A stretch of DNA of 64,000 nucleotides from Allobosea sp. 117 (GCF_000702305.1 NZ_JNLC01000011.1:310001-374000), one strand, 5' to 3'. Shown: positions 1-9,800, numbered from the stretch's first letter. Notes: a model not told the origin generated them from the sequence alone. Translations and numbers: made by a program.

Positions 1-1557
1 ATTGGCGTCGAGCGCCAAGGTGCGGCGCTGCTCGATCAGCGCGCGCGCCAGCGGATTGTTGAAGTTGCGCGCCGGCATCACGAAGCTCTTCGCCTCGGTG
101 CTGCCGGTCTGGCCGGCCTCGTCGCGGGCGACGAGGGTCAGGGTGACGCGGGTGCCGGCCCACGGGCTCTCGGTGAAGTCCTTGGTGGTCTGGCCGACGC
201 CGTTCCTCGAGCGCGCGCCGGGCAGCGGCAGCGCGAAATCGGGCGCCGCCACCAGCGGCCGGGCGGCCGGCGCCGGCGGGGCGTTCTTCAGCGCGTGCAG
301 CGGCTTCGGCGGCGGCACGGCGGCGAACTTGGCCTCGGCGCCGACGACCCCGTAGTCGTCCTCCATGCGATAAGAGAGGGCGAGGCCGGTGCGGCCGGAG
401 CCCTGCGGCTCCTTGGCGAAGGCGATGGTCGGCGGGCGGTCGGGCACCGCCTGGAAGCGCCAGACCACGGTCTCGCCGCCAGGGCCGACGAGACGGGCGG
501 CGCCGTCGCCGGCGATCACGTAGCGCTGCTCCTTGCCGGCATTGGCGGCGCCGGGCCGGGCGGCGGCAGGTTGAGCCGATTGCGGCGGGTTCTGCGGGGC
601 GGAGGCTGTCTGCGATGCGGTTTTCGTGGCGGCAGCGGGCTGCGGAGCCGCGCCATTGGCGGCCTCGCCCTCCGGAGCGGCCTCGACGCGTCCCTCGACG
701 GTCACGGCGGCGCGGTCGAGCCCGGTGATGCGCACCACCAGCGTCGAGCCGGCCGGCACGGTGACGGCGGCCGCGTGGTTCTGCGACCCCTTCGGCTCGG
801 CCGCCTGCGCGGCGCCGGCCTGCTGCGTCTCGTCCGAGCGCAGGCCCGGCAGCATCACCGGCGGGCGGGCGGTGTAGGGCGGCGGCGTCACCCAGGCGTC
901 GACGCGGTAGGGGGTCGGCGGGGTCGTCGCCGCCCAGTCGAAGGCGGTGAGAATGCGCCGCATATGGTCGCCGGGCGCCATGAAGAAGGTGGCCACCAGC
1001 CCGAGGATGACGAGGCCGCGCACCGCGCGCGGATCGATGTTGACGAGGCGCGGCGAGGGGATGCCGGCGCGCAGTTCGCGGATCTGCGCGGCCATGCGGT
1101 TGAGGTGCGCGCGCCAGAGCGCCACCGCGACCGGGTCGTCCGGGCGGCTGGCGAGATGGTCGGCGAGCGCGGTGGCCGGGCGGTGCGGCAGCCGGGTCTC
1201 GCGGTCGAGCCGGCCGAGCGCCTCCGTCGGCGTGGCGAGGCGCACCTTCAGCGCCGGGATCAGCGCCCAGACCAGCAGCAGCGCGCAGAAGGCGACGCCG
1301 ATCATGCGCCAGACCGGCGGCACGACCAGCCACAGCCCGGCCCAGGAGAGGATCAGGAAGACGCCGACGGCGAGCAGCGCGGCGACGATCGCGGGCCATG
1401 CCCGCTCCCACAGGATCGCGCCGCGGGCCCGCTGCAGCGCGCCCGCGAGGGTGCGCTCGACGAGCGTCTGTTCGGCGAGTGCGTGTTCGGCTCGGGCCGT
1501 CTCGCCGGCATTGCGCGGCTCGACGGGCGGCTCAGTGCGATTCTCGGGTGTCGTCAC
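1..1557 (-). CDS. DUF4175 / TIGR02302-type membrane protein (partial, C-terminus outside window)
   Basis: The frame is open from a GTG at 1557-1555 to the window edge (519 codons visible, no stop), so the C-terminus is missing. The GTG has GGAGAG four bases upstream and starts with residues TTPENRTEPP. Two hydrophobic segments follow at about residues 47-65 and 69-90, then a cytoplasmic-looking stretch, a third hydrophobic segment near 165-180, and a Pro/Ala-rich region beginning with TPYRVDAWVTPPPYTARPP. That segment and the position immediately downstream of lysA match the TIGR02302/DUF4175 family usual at this locus in Hyphomicrobiales. The function of this family is not established; an envelope role is only a guess. 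It is probably co-transcribed with lptM and lysA. Confidence 0.8.
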   Translation of the reverse strand, partial: MTTPENRTEPPVEPRNAGETARAEHALAEQTLVERTLAGALQRARGAILWERAWPAIVAALLAVGVFLILSWAGLWLVVPPVWRMIGVAFCALLLVWALIPALKVRLATPTEALGRLDRETRLPHRPATALADHLASRPDDPVAVALWRAHLNRMAAQIRELRAGIPSPRLVNIDPRAVRGLVILGLVATFFMAPGDHMRRILTAFDWAATTPPTPYRVDAWVTPPPYTARPPVMLPGLRSDETQQAGAAQAAEPKGSQNHAAAVTVPAGSTLVVRITGLDRAAVTVEGRVEAAPEGEAANGAAPQPAAATKTASQTASAPQNPPQSAQPAAARPGAANAGKEQRYVIAGDGAARLVGPGGETVVWRFQAVPDRPPTIAFAKEPQGSGRTGLALSYRMEDDYGVVGAEAKFAAVPPPKPLHALKNAPPAPAARPLVAAPDFALPLPGARSRNGVGQTTKDFTESPWAGTRVTLTLVARDEAGQTGSTEAKSFVMPARNFNNPLARALIEQRRTLALDAN

Positions 1558-1689
1558 ACGTCTCTCCGACACGCCAGCCCCAAGCCGGAAGAGTATCACG
1601 CAGCGGCAGCATTGCCAGCCCTGCCGATCAAATGGGCGTGCACAAGCCGAAGGCAGCCCGGCGCAGCACCGGCGCGCCGGAATGTGGCG

Positions 1690-2958
1690 TCAGGCGAGCC
1701 AGCCCGGCACGCGGTCGAGGGCGATCAGCGCCTCGGCGTCGACGCGCGGGCGCACCACCGCCGCCTGCCCGCCGCGCACCAGAACCTCGGGAACCAGCGG
1801 GCGCGTATTGTAGGTCGAGGACTGCACCGCGCCATAGGCGCCCGCCGTCATGACCGCGACGAGGTCGCCGGCCTTCAGCTCCGGGAGCTGCCGCGCCAAT
1901 GCCAGGAAATCGCCCGATTCGCACACCGGACCGACCACGTCCGCGACCATCTGCCTCGCATCCGGGGCGGGCTGGCGCACGGGCAAAATTTCGTGATGAG
2001 CCTCGTAGAGGGTCGGGCGGATGAGGTCGTTCATCGCCGCGTCGATGATCAGGAAGGTCTTGCCCTCGCCCTGCTTCACGTAGATCACGCGGGCGACCAG
2101 TATGCCGGCATTGGCGACGATGAGCCTCCCGACCTCGAAGATCAGGCCGAGGCCGAGATTGTGGGTGTGCCGCTTGATGAGGCTCGCATAGGCCGAGGGC
2201 AGTGGCGGGTCGGGCTCGTTCGCCACATAGGGCACGCCGAGGCCGCCGCCGAGGTCGAGATGGGCGAGCGGATGGCCGTCCGCCATCAGGTCGCGGGCGA
2301 GCTCGGCGAGCAGCGCGGTGGCGTTGTCGAAGGGCGAAAGGTCGACGATCTGGCTGCCGATGTGCATGTCGACGCCGGTGATGCGCAGGCCCGGCAGCTT
2401 CGCGGCGTGGGCATAGACGGCACGCGCCCGCGAGACGGGAATCCCGAACTTGTTCTCCGACTTGCCGGTCGAGATCTTGGCATGGGTCTTGGCGTCGACG
2501 TCCGGGTTCACGCGGATCGAGATCGGCGCCACCGCGCCGCGGCTCACCGCGACCTCGGACAGCGCCTCCAGCTCCGGTTCGCTCTCGACGTTGAAGCACA
2601 ATATGCCGGCGTCCAGCGCCGCCGCCATCTCCTCGCGGGTCTTGCCGACGCCGGAGAACACGATCTTGCCCGCCGGAATCCCGGCGGCCAGCGCCCGCTT
2701 CAGCTCGCCGCCCGAGACGATGTCGGCGCCGGCACCGAGCCGGGCGAGGGTGGCGATCACCGCCTGGTTGGAATTGGCCTTGAGCGCGTAGCACAGCGTC
2801 GCCTTCACGTCGGCGAAGGCTTCGGTAAAGACGCGGTAGTGCCGCTCCAGCGTCGCCGTCGAATAGACGTAGAACGGGGTTCCGATCTCGTCGGCGAGAG
2901 CGGCGAGGCTGACATCCTCGGCGTGGAGGATGCCGTCGCGATAATCGAAATGATGCAT
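1690..2958 (-). CDS. lysA: diaminopimelate decarboxylase
   Basis: Decarboxylates meso-diaminopimelate to L-lysine, the last step of lysine synthesis; cytoplasmic PLP enzyme of fold type III. The 422-residue length is normal for the family. Visible motifs are the PLP lysine in CYALKANSNQ (K60), the HIGSQ motif (199-203), the glycine loop DLGGGLGVPY (about 235-244), and the intersubunit active-site cysteine in CESGDFLA (C346). The ATG at 2958 gives the typical N-terminus MHHFDYRDGILHAEDV. No good Shine-Dalgarno precedes it; the upstream 64 bases hold a strong hairpin. The gene lies between lptM and the DUF4175 gene on the same strand, the usual order in this group of bacteria. Confidence 0.97.
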   Translation of the reverse strand: MHHFDYRDGILHAEDVSLAALADEIGTPFYVYSTATLERHYRVFTEAFADVKATLCYALKANSNQAVIATLARLGAGADIVSGGELKRALAAGIPAGKIVFSGVGKTREEMAAALDAGILCFNVESEPELEALSEVAVSRGAVAPISIRVNPDVDAKTHAKISTGKSENKFGIPVSRARAVYAHAAKLPGLRITGVDMHIGSQIVDLSPFDNATALLAELARDLMADGHPLAHLDLGGGLGVPYVANEPDPPLPSAYASLIKRHTHNLGLGLIFEVGRLIVANAGILVARVIYVKQGEGKTFLIIDAAMNDLIRPTLYEAHHEILPVRQPAPDARQMVADVVGPVCESGDFLALARQLPELKAGDLVAVMTAGAYGAVQSSTYNTRPLVPEVLVRGGQAAVVRPRVDAEALIALDRVPGWLA

Positions 2959-2976
2959 GGCTTGGCGCCGGTCAGG

Positions 2977-3004
2977 GCGATTTCGCGAGCGCGTGCGAAA
3001 TCGC
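2977..3004. other. hairpin in the lptM-lysA spacer
   Basis: GCGATTTCGC (2977-2986) and GCGAAATCGC (2995-3004) form perfect 10-base arms around an 8-base loop, in the 64-base gap between the lptM stop and the lysA start. On the minus strand no T-run follows it, so it is not a standard intrinsic terminator. It could influence processing or lysA translation. The sequence shows the structure only. Confidence 0.6.
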
Positions 3005-3022
3005 GGAAAATCGCAAAAAAGA

Positions 3023-3229
3023 CTAGAGCAGTCCGTCGAGGATGAAGGGCTTGTCGGGCTTCTGGATCCCGGTGTCCTTCGGTTTCTGGCCGTCCGGCCC
3101 CGGCTGCATCGAAGAGGGCGGCGGCTCGAGCGGGCCCTTCACGCCGCAGCCGGACAGCGCCAGCGCGGCGCCGAGGACCAGCGGCAATGCGATGAAACGG
3201 AGGGGACGACGCACGGTTCGGCGGGACAC
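3023..3229 (-). CDS. lptM: LptM-type small lipoprotein
   Basis: Small lipoprotein of the LptM (formerly YifL) family, which in enterobacteria helps the LptDE LPS translocon assemble. After a basic N-terminus and a hydrophobic stretch comes a clear lipobox, ALSGC, followed directly by GVKGPLEPPP, the family hallmark; the tail is a proline/lysine-rich linker. I chose the GTG at 3229 (68 residues) because GAGGA sits 7 bases before it; a TTG two codons upstream would be too close to that ribosome binding site. Its place upstream of lysA is the standard one. argH, which often precedes it, is absent here; a divergence in neighbour order puts xth next instead. Confidence 0.85.
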   Translation of the reverse strand: MSRRTVRRPLRFIALPLVLGAALALSGCGVKGPLEPPPSSMQPGPDGQKPKDTGIQKPDKPFILDGLL

Positions 3230-3342
3230 GGACAAATCCTCGTTCGGACGCGCGCACTATACCGAAGGCGCCGCGAAAGGCGAGCGCCCACATGCTCATG
3301 TCGCGATGCACGCGCCGATGAAGGCGGGCCGCCCGGCAGGCC

Positions 3343-4197
3343 TCAGGCGTCGAAGGTCACCATCACCGGGACGTGGTCGGAGGGCCGCTCCCACGAGCGT
3401 GCCTCGCGCAGCACGGTCATGGCGCGCGCGGTCGGCGCCAGCGCCGGGCTTGCCCAGACGTGATCGAGCCGGCGGCCGCGGTCGGAGGCGGCCCAGTCGG
3501 CGGCGCGGTAGCTCCACCAGGTGTAGAGCTTCTCTTCCGGCGGGATGAAACGGCGCATCACGTCGACCCAGTCGCCGGCGGCCTGCAGCCGGCCCAGCCG
3601 GTCCACCTCGACGGGGGTGTGGCTGACCACGTCGAGAAGCTGCTTGTGGCTCCACACGTCGGTTTCCAGCGGCGCGATGTTGAGGTCGCCGACCAGCACG
3701 GAGCGGCGCTCGATCTCGCCGCGATGCAGCCGCTCCCAGGCGGTCGCCTCGTCGAGGAAGTCGAGCTTGTGCTTGAATTTCGGGTTCAGCGCCGTATCGG
3801 GGATGTCGCCGCCGGCCGGCACGTAGAAATTATGGATGGTGAGCGGCGCCTTCAGCCCCGCCGCGCCACCGAGCGTCACCGCGATGTGGCGCGCGTCGCC
3901 GACGTCGCAGAAGCCCTGCCGGCTCACCTCGTCGAACGGGAAGCGCGAGAGCACGGCGACGCCGTGATAGCCCTTCTGGCCGTGGATCGCGACATGCGGA
4001 TAGCCGATCCGGCCCGCCTCCTTCAGCGGGAAACGGTCGTCCGGGCATTTCGTCTCCTGCAGGCAGATGACGTCCGGGTTCAGCTCGGCGGCGAGCTTGG
4101 CGACGAGCTCGATGCGCAGGCGCACCGAATTGATGTTCCAGGTGACGATGGAGAGCGGCAAGGCAGGGCACCGGTGGGCGGGAATTCGGCCGCACAC
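3343..4197 (-). CDS. xthA: exodeoxyribonuclease III
   Basis: AP endonuclease/3'-5' exonuclease of the exonuclease III family, base-excision repair. The open frame is 284 residues from a GTG at 4197. Family motifs: SIVTWNINSVRLR near the N-terminus, the metal-binding glutamate in CLQETK (E48), the VGDLNIAP loop, and the C-terminal LDHVWAS...SDHVPVMV with the catalytic Asp-His. The first 14 residues (MCGRIPAHRCPALP) are not family-like. Homologues normally begin at SIVTWN, so a TTG at 4161-4159 may be the true start; neither start has a convincing ribosome binding site. Lies downstream of lolA on the same strand, separated by a palindromic repeat. Confidence 0.95.
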   Translation of the reverse strand: MCGRIPAHRCPALPLSIVTWNINSVRLRIELVAKLAAELNPDVICLQETKCPDDRFPLKEAGRIGYPHVAIHGQKGYHGVAVLSRFPFDEVSRQGFCDVGDARHIAVTLGGAAGLKAPLTIHNFYVPAGGDIPDTALNPKFKHKLDFLDEATAWERLHRGEIERRSVLVGDLNIAPLETDVWSHKQLLDVVSHTPVEVDRLGRLQAAGDWVDVMRRFIPPEEKLYTWWSYRAADWAASDRGRRLDHVWASPALAPTARAMTVLREARSWERPSDHVPVMVTFDA

Positions 4198-4282
4198 TAA
4201 TCATATCGGGCGCGGTGGTTCAAACCCTCGCAGCCCGCGAGACGGCGCGTCATCTCGAGGCGCTGGCGCCGGTCTGGTTCGC

Positions 4283-4389
4283 CGTCATCCTGAGGCGCTT
4301 GCGCAGCGAGCCTCGAAGGATGGTTATCCGGGTACGCCGGGCGAGCATCCTTCGAGGCCCGGCCGTCGGCCGGGCGCCTCAGGATGACG
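4283..4389. repeat. head-to-head palindromic intergenic repeat pair
   Basis: Two related units in opposite orientation. Unit 1 (4283-4322) begins CGTCATCCTGAGGCG and ends CCTCGAAGGATG. Unit 2 (4346-4389) begins CATCCTTCGAGG and ends CGCCTCAGGATGACG, the exact reverse complements. Unit 2 also has an internal palindrome, GCCCGGCCGTCGGCCGGGC. From memory, CGTCATCCTGAGG...CCTCGAAGGATG units are widely dispersed between genes in Hyphomicrobiales. The element sits in the lolA-xthA gap and would fold into a large stem-loop in a lolA transcript. Confidence 0.8.
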
Positions 4390-4426
4390 TGGTTCTTTTG
4401 GCAAGATCGAGAGCGGGCGCCCCGCC

Positions 4427-5431
4427 TCAGTTCCGGTTGATCACGAACAGCATCGGGTCGGGGCGGACCGAGGTGTTGAGGTTGTAGACCGCCACCGTGG
4501 TGTCGTAGCCCTGCGGGTCCGTCACCGTCCATTGCTTGAGCTGCATGGTCTTGGCGTCGAACATGATCATCAGCCGGTAGGTGCCGACCATCGGCTGGTT
4601 CTCCTCCAGCACCACGGTCGCGAACACGTCGTCCTGATAGACGCCGGTGACGTTGCCGTTGCGGGCGAGGTCGAGATTCTCCGACAGCAGGAAGCGCAGC
4701 GGGGTCTGCGACAGCGGCGAGATGTCCTGCGTCTTCAGGCGCTTGTCGCGCACCGAGACGGAGCGGCCGTCGGCGACCAGCACGATCTGGCTCGGCGGGT
4801 CGTATTCGAACAGCACGCGGCCGGGCTTGAAGATCGAGAACTCGCCCTGCTTGCGCGTGCCGTCCGGATCGACCTGCACGAAGGTGCCGGTCATCGTCTT
4901 GAAGCTGTTGAAGTAGTTGTTGATCCGCTCGATCGTCGCGGCGTTCGCGCGGGGCTTGCCGGCGCCGGTGCCGGCGGCGGCGACCTGCACCGGCATGGTG
5001 TCGGGCGCGACCGGGGCCGGCGCGGCGGGAGCGGCATGGGCGGTGCCGGTGACGGCGGGCTCCGCGGCGGCCTGCTGGCCCCCAACGGCGCCCTGCGCCG
5101 CGATCTGCGCCGCGCTCTCCTTCGGCAGCGGCGCGGGAATCGGGCGCGGGCCGGACGCCGGCAGAGGCGGCTGCGCATAGGCGGTCGGCGCGGCCGGAGC
5201 CGGCGCGGGTGCGCGCGCGGCCGGGGCCGGGGCGGCCATGACCGGGCCGGGGGCGGGGGCGGAGGTGACGGGAGTCGAGGTGGCGGGCGCCGGCACGGCC
5301 TGCGCGGGCGCGCCCTGCGAGCCGCCCGGCACCATGCCCGGCGGCAGCAGGATTCCCTGCTGCGCGAAGGCCGCGCTGGCGGAAAGCAGAAGGGCGGCGC
5401 AGGCGGCAAGCGGGCGCATCGTCAGGCGCAT
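4427..5431 (-). CDS. lolA: outer-membrane lipoprotein carrier protein LolA
   Basis: Periplasmic chaperone that carries lipoproteins from the LolCDE transporter to the outer membrane. The start at 5431 (334 residues) gives a classic signal peptide, MRLTMRPLAACAALLLSASA ending AFAQQ. Residues about 25-150 are a very long Pro/Ala-rich stretch. The LolA domain fills the C-terminal about 175 residues, from NAATIERINNYFNSFKTM, with the family-like FSIFKPGRVLFEYDPPSQ and the C-terminal AVYNLN...FVINRN. The frame stays open upstream to 5740, but that part runs over the 3' end of ftsK and lacks a signal sequence, so it is not coding. The linker makes the protein longer than the typical 200-220 residues. 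Confidence 0.93.
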   Translation of the reverse strand: MRLTMRPLAACAALLLSASAAFAQQGILLPPGMVPGGSQGAPAQAVPAPATSTPVTSAPAPGPVMAAPAPAARAPAPAPAAPTAYAQPPLPASGPRPIPAPLPKESAAQIAAQGAVGGQQAAAEPAVTGTAHAAPAAPAPVAPDTMPVQVAAAGTGAGKPRANAATIERINNYFNSFKTMTGTFVQVDPDGTRKQGEFSIFKPGRVLFEYDPPSQIVLVADGRSVSVRDKRLKTQDISPLSQTPLRFLLSENLDLARNGNVTGVYQDDVFATVVLEENQPMVGTYRLMIMFDAKTMQLKQWTVTDPQGYDTTVAVYNLNTSVRPDPMLFVINRN

Positions 5432-5586
5432 GGTGCACTCTCGGCGAGAGAGGGAGCGAAGCATCATCCTCAAGGCGGTACTCGGCCCCTGTGGCGATCC
5501 TGTGGCCCGGTTGACGCTGGAGGAGATGACATTTGCGGGACCTCGCGCCCCGCCGTCCGTCGCCTCCCCGCACCGGGGCACGGTTC

Positions 5587-8193
5587 TCAATAGTTCTCGG
5601 CGGCGCCCTCGACGAGGATCTCGCGCTTGCCGGCATGGTTCGCCGGGCCGACCAGCCCCTCGCGCTCCATGCGCTCGACCAGCGAGGCGGCGCGGTTGTA
5701 GCCAATCTGGAGCCGGCGCTGGATGTAGCTGGTGGAACACTTCTTATCGCGCATCACCACCGCCACCGCCTGGTCGTAGAGGTCGCCGCCTTCCTCGCCG
5801 AAGGAGCCCTTGTCGAACACGGCGCCGTCGCCGCCATCATTGTCCTCGTCGAGGTCGATGGTCACGGCGTCGAGATAGTCGGGCGCACCCTGCGTCTTCA
5901 GATGCTCGACGACGCGCTCCACCTCCTGGTCCGACACGAAGGGGCCGTGGACGCGCGAGATGCGCCCGCCGCCGGCCATGTAGAGCATGTCGCCCTGGCC
6001 GAGCAGTTGCTCGGCACCCATCTCGCCGAGGATGGTCCGCGAGTCGATCTTCGAGGTGACCTGGAAGGAGATGCGGGTCGGGAAATTGGCCTTGATGGTG
6101 CCGGTGATGACGTCGACGCTCGGACGCTGGGTCGCCATGATCAGATGGATGCCGGCGGCGCGGGCCATCTGCGCGAGGCGCTGGATGGCGCCCTCGATGT
6201 CCTTGCCGGCGACCATCATCAGGTCAGCCATCTCGTCGACCACGACGACGATGTAGGGCAGCGGCTCGAGCTCCATCTCCTCGCGCTCGTAGACCGCCTC
6301 GCCGGTCTCGCGGTCGAAGCCGGTCTGCACCGTGCGCACGATGGCCTCGCCCTTGGCCTGCGCCTCGACCACCCGCGCGTTGAAGCCGTCGATCGAGCGC
6401 ACGCCGACCTTCGACATCTTCTTGTAGCGCTCCTCCATCTCCCGGACCGCCCATTTGAGGGCGATCACCGCCTTCTTGGGGTCGGTGACGACGGGGGAGA
6501 GCAGATGCGGGATGCCGTCATAGACGGAGAGTTCCAGCATCTTCGGGTCGATCATGATGAGGCGGCACTGCTCGGGCCGGTGGCGGTAGAGCAGGGAGAG
6601 GATCATCGTGTTGATGGCGACCGACTTGCCCGAGCCCGTGGTGCCGGCGACCAGCAGATGCGGCATGCGGGCGAGGTCGACGATCACCGGCTCGCCGCCG
6701 ATGGTCTTGCCCAGCGCGATGGCGAGGCGGTGCGCGGTCTCGCCGAAATCCTTGGCGGTCAGCATCTCGCGCAGATGCACCTTCTCCCGCTTCGGGTTGG
6801 GCAGCTCGATGCCGATCGCGTTCTTGCCGGGGATCACCGCGACGCGGGCGGAGATGGCGCTCATGGAGCGGGCGATGTCGTCGGCGAGCCCGATGACGCG
6901 GCTCGACTTGATGCCGGGCGCCGGCTCCAGCTCGTAGAGGGTGACCACCGGGCCGGGGCGTGCATTGACGATGGCGCCGCGCACGCCGAAATCCTCCAGC
7001 ACGCCTTCGAGCTCGCGGGCGTTCTCCTGCAGCGCCTCGGTGGAGAGCGCCGGACCCCGGCTCGGCGGCGGCGCGGTGAGCAGGTCGATCGAGGGGTGGC
7101 GGTAGCGCCGGCGTGCCTCTTCGGCCTCGGCGCGCCCACCCCTTATCGAACGCAGCGGCGGGCGGCGGGCGGCGCGGGGCGCCGGCTCGGCGAAATCCTC
7201 CGGATCGACGTCGATCGGCTCCGGCTCGAAATCGGGCACGCGCACTTCGGGTGCGCCGAAATTGGGCTCGACACGCGGGCCGGCGGCCGGCGCGGCGGGC
7301 TCCTCGCCGTCGAGGCCGAGCGCCTCGCGCAGCGTCGCCATGAAGCCGCCGCGCGTCGTCTCCGCGGGAATGTCGGTCCGCGGGCGGCGACCGCGCGCGG
7401 TCCACAGCCGGGCCTTGAGCGCGAGGGCGCCGTGGATCAGCGCGCCGAGCGACAGGCCGCCGCTCGCCACCGCGTCGGCGTCCTCGGCCGGATCGTCCTC
7501 GAAGGGCAGCTCCTCCTCAGGCTCGGCGCGGAAGCCGAAGCCGAGCGCGACGGGGAGCGCCACCACCGCGCCGGCGAGGCACACGGCGCCGATCACCGCG
7601 CGGTCGAAGGAGGACAGCCAGCCCGAGGCGACCAGCGAGGCCGGCAGCGCCAGCACGCCGTCGCCGAGCACGCCGCCGAGCCCGCTCGGCAGCGGCCAGC
7701 CACCGATGCGCGGTAGGCAGGCGGCGAAGGCGGCGGTCAGCGTCACGCCGCCGAGGAAGGCGACGAGGCGCAGGCGCTGACGGCTGGGGCGGCGATGGGT
7801 GAGGATGCGCCAGCCCCACACCGCCACCGGCACCAGGACGGCGAGAGCGGCGAGGCCGAAGAGCTGCATCATCAGGTCGGAGACCGAGGCGCCGAGCCGG
7901 CCGAGCAGGTTGGACGGCGCCGCCGCGCTGGAGCGGCTGAAGCTCGGATCATCGGCCGACCAGCTCGCCAGCGCCGCCAGCATCAGGAAGGCGAAGGCCA
8001 GCACGACGAGGCCGCTGACCTCCTCCATCCGGCGGCCCATCAGCCGCTTGAATTCGTCCGGCAGCAGCGTCATCTGCGCGTTGTGGCGCGGACGCGAGGG
8101 GCCGGGCTGGCGGATCGCCCGCGCGCCTTTCGGGATGTCGGTGGGCTGCCGCGTCGGCTGCGGCCGGACGAGATTGCGTGTCTGCGCGCCCAT
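5587..8193 (-). CDS. ftsK: DNA translocase FtsK
   Basis: Septum-associated DNA pump that clears the terminus region and activates XerCD recombination. 868 residues: an N-terminal membrane domain with about four hydrophobic segments (about 45-220), an acidic/proline-rich linker, the RecA-like motor with Walker A GTTGSGKS (about 516) and Walker [14 protein letters not shown], the [12 protein letters not shown] segment, and a C-terminal gamma winged-helix ([20 protein letters not shown] onward). The ATG at 8193 has AAGGAG 12 bases upstream. An ATG at 8214 overlapping the aminotransferase stop (ATGA) is a possible alternative adding seven residues. It is downstream of and probably coupled to the aminotransferase gene. 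Confidence 0.96.
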   Translation of the reverse strand: MGAQTRNLVRPQPTRQPTDIPKGARAIRQPGPSRPRHNAQMTLLPDEFKRLMGRRMEEVSGLVVLAFAFLMLAALASWSADDPSFSRSSAAAPSNLLGRLGASVSDLMMQLFGLAALAVLVPVAVWGWRILTHRRPSRQRLRLVAFLGGVTLTAAFAACLPRIGGWPLPSGLGGVLGDGVLALPASLVASGWLSSFDRAVIGAVCLAGAVVALPVALGFGFRAEPEEELPFEDDPAEDADAVASGGLSLGALIHGALALKARLWTARGRRPRTDIPAETTRGGFMATLREALGLDGEEPAAPAAGPRVEPNFGAPEVRVPDFEPEPIDVDPEDFAEPAPRAARRPPLRSIRGGRAEAEEARRRYRHPSIDLLTAPPPSRGPALSTEALQENARELEGVLEDFGVRGAIVNARPGPVVTLYELEPAPGIKSSRVIGLADDIARSMSAISARVAVIPGKNAIGIELPNPKREKVHLREMLTAKDFGETAHRLAIALGKTIGGEPVIVDLARMPHLLVAGTTGSGKSVAINTMILSLLYRHRPEQCRLIMIDPKMLELSVYDGIPHLLSPVVTDPKKAVIALKWAVREMEERYKKMSKVGVRSIDGFNARVVEAQAKGEAIVRTVQTGFDRETGEAVYEREEMELEPLPYIVVVVDEMADLMMVAGKDIEGAIQRLAQMARAAGIHLIMATQRPSVDVITGTIKANFPTRISFQVTSKIDSRTILGEMGAEQLLGQGDMLYMAGGGRISRVHGPFVSDQEVERVVEHLKTQGAPDYLDAVTIDLDEDNDGGDGAVFDKGSFGEEGGDLYDQAVAVVMRDKKCSTSYIQRRLQIGYNRAASLVERMEREGLVGPANHAGKREILVEGAAENY

Positions 8194-8210
8194 ATGTCGC
8201 CCCCGCTCCT

Positions 8211-9455
8211 TCATTCCAGCCCGGCGACGAGGCGCGTCAGCGCGTCCTCGGTCGTCTTCAGGTCCTGCACCAGGGCCACTCTCAGATAATTCGCGCCCGG
8301 ATTGCGCCCGTCGGCCCCGCTGCGGCACAGATAGCCGCCGGGCACGGTGCGCAGCCCCTCGCGCCGCCACAGAAGCCGCGCGGCAGCCTCGCCGGCGGTG
8401 AAGCCGTCCTCGCGCACGCCCCCGACGTTCAGCCAGAGGAAGAAGCCGCCATCCGGCCGCTCATAGCCGAAGCGGCCGGCGAGGATGCGGTCGGCGGCGT
8501 CGAACTTCGCCTTGTAGAGGTCGCGGCTGGCGACGACATGCGCCTCGTCTCCGAGCGCGGCGACGCCGACCGCCTGCAGCGGCTCGGGCACCTGCGGGGC
8601 GGCGACGTTGCGGAATTCGGCGAAGGCGTCGAGGAAGGCGGCATCGCCGGCGCAGAAGCCACAGCGCAGGCCCGGCAGGCTGGAGCGCTTGGACAGCGAA
8701 TTGAACGCGACGACGTTCGAGAAATCCGTTCCGGCGACCTCGAGCACGCCGGTCGGTGGGGCGTCGCCCAGCCAGATTTCGGAATAGCACTCGTCGGCGA
8801 ACAGCATGACGCCATGGGCGCGGGCGAGCGCGACGAGACGCGCGAGATAGTCCCGTGGGGCGATGGTGCCCTGCGGATTGGCCGGCGAGGCGAGATAGAT
8901 GGCGACCGCGCGATCGAGCAGAGCGGGGGTGAGCGCGGCGAGGTCGGGCAGCCAGCCCCGCTCGGGCAGCGGCAGCGGCACCGCCTCGCAGCCGGCCGCC
9001 TCGGCGCCGGCGCCATAGGCGGCGTAGAAGGGATTGGGCAGCAGCACCAGCGGCGCCTTCTGCTTGGCGGGCGGCGCTAGCCGGCGCGCCAGAATGGCGG
9101 CGGAGAACAGGCCCTCGCGCGAGCCGTTCAGCGCCAGCACCTCGCGCTCCGGGTCTATGGGGCGCGGCAGGGCGTAGCGCCGGCCGAGCCAGCCGGCCGC
9201 GGCGGTGCGGAACTCGGGTGTGCCGCGGATCGCCGGATAGCGGCCGAAGCCGTCGAGATGGGCGGCCAGCACGGGCCCGACGAAATCCGGCATGGCATGG
9301 CGCGGCTCGCCGACCGCCAGGCTGAGCGCCGGCTTGCCGGGGGCGATGCCGGCGAGCAGCTCGGCGAGCCGGGCGAAGGGCGAGCGCGCGGCCGGTCCCG
9401 CATCGACGGCGGCGGGTGTGGGGCGGATCTCGGCCGGGGCGTTCATGGGCGGCAT
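8211..9455 (-). CDS. class I/II PLP aminotransferase
   Basis: Cytoplasmic fold-type I aminotransferase, 414 residues. Visible are the PLP lysine in [17 protein letters not shown] (about K256), the NPQGT motif in the [14 protein letters not shown] segment, and the DECYSEIW aspartate that contacts the cofactor ring. The family also contains succinyldiaminopimelate transaminases (DapC-like), and homologues beside ftsK in Hyphomicrobiales are often annotated so, but the substrate cannot be read from sequence. Two ATGs, 9455 and 9446, are both possible starts; the first sits inside a three-copy 14-base tandem repeat. The stop overlaps a possible ftsK start. Confidence 0.9.
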   Translation of the reverse strand: MPPMNAPAEIRPTPAAVDAGPAARSPFARLAELLAGIAPGKPALSLAVGEPRHAMPDFVGPVLAAHLDGFGRYPAIRGTPEFRTAAAGWLGRRYALPRPIDPEREVLALNGSREGLFSAAILARRLAPPAKQKAPLVLLPNPFYAAYGAGAEAAGCEAVPLPLPERGWLPDLAALTPALLDRAVAIYLASPANPQGTIAPRDYLARLVALARAHGVMLFADECYSEIWLGDAPPTGVLEVAGTDFSNVVAFNSLSKRSSLPGLRCGFCAGDAAFLDAFAEFRNVAAPQVPEPLQAVGVAALGDEAHVVASRDLYKAKFDAADRILAGRFGYERPDGGFFLWLNVGGVREDGFTAGEAAARLLWRREGLRTVPGGYLCRSGADGRNPGANYLRVALVQDLKTTEDALTRLVAGLE

Positions 9456-9492
9456 CGGTTGGTCGGCATCAGTTGAACGGCATCAGTTGGGC
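9451..9492. repeat. 14-base tandem repeat, three copies, at aminotransferase start
   Basis: Three head-to-tail 14-base units, 9451-9464, 9465-9478 and 9479-9492, share GGCATC(A/G)GTTG. On the minus strand each unit supplies an ATG, and the first of these is the aminotransferase start at 9455. Because 14 is not a multiple of three, the three ATGs lie in different frames. The rest of the gap to the amtB stop (9493-9800) holds a terminator and otherwise nothing recognisable. Confidence 0.85.
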
Positions 9493-9713
9493 GGCTTGGT
9501 CTCGGCTGCGCAGAGGGCGCCCCGTCATCCGCCCGGGCGGAATCCGGCGGGGTACAAGGCACCGGGATTAAACTTAAGGGCGGGCGGTAAAGGCGCCCTT
9601 AACCATCCCGCGGCGTCCGGGCAGCCGCGGCGCGGCGAACCTCGCCCGCGCGATTGGCAAAACGGTGGCGCTCCGGGAGCGGACGCGACGGTCGGCGCCA
9701 CACGCGCCGGCGC

Positions 9714-9744
9714 AAACAAAAACCCCGGCCGTGGGGGCCGGGGT
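9714..9744 (-). terminator. intrinsic terminator of glnK-amtB
   Basis: ACCCCGGCC (9722-9730) and GGCCGGGGT (9736-9744) form a perfect 9-base GC-rich stem with a 5-base loop. Read on the minus strand it is followed by TTTTTGTTTG. It lies 57 bases after the amtB stop, so it should end the glnK-amtB transcript. Confidence 0.9.
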
Positions 9745-9800
9745 CAGTCGAGGAGGACAGGCGGCGCGGGGAGAGCGCGCCGCCTGCGCTGGAAGCCGGA

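Noticed and set aside
295-3045. A 916-codon open frame on the plus strand
   Set aside because: It runs antisense to the DUF4175 gene and lysA, is Arg/Gly-rich without domains, and reflects high-GC codon bias.
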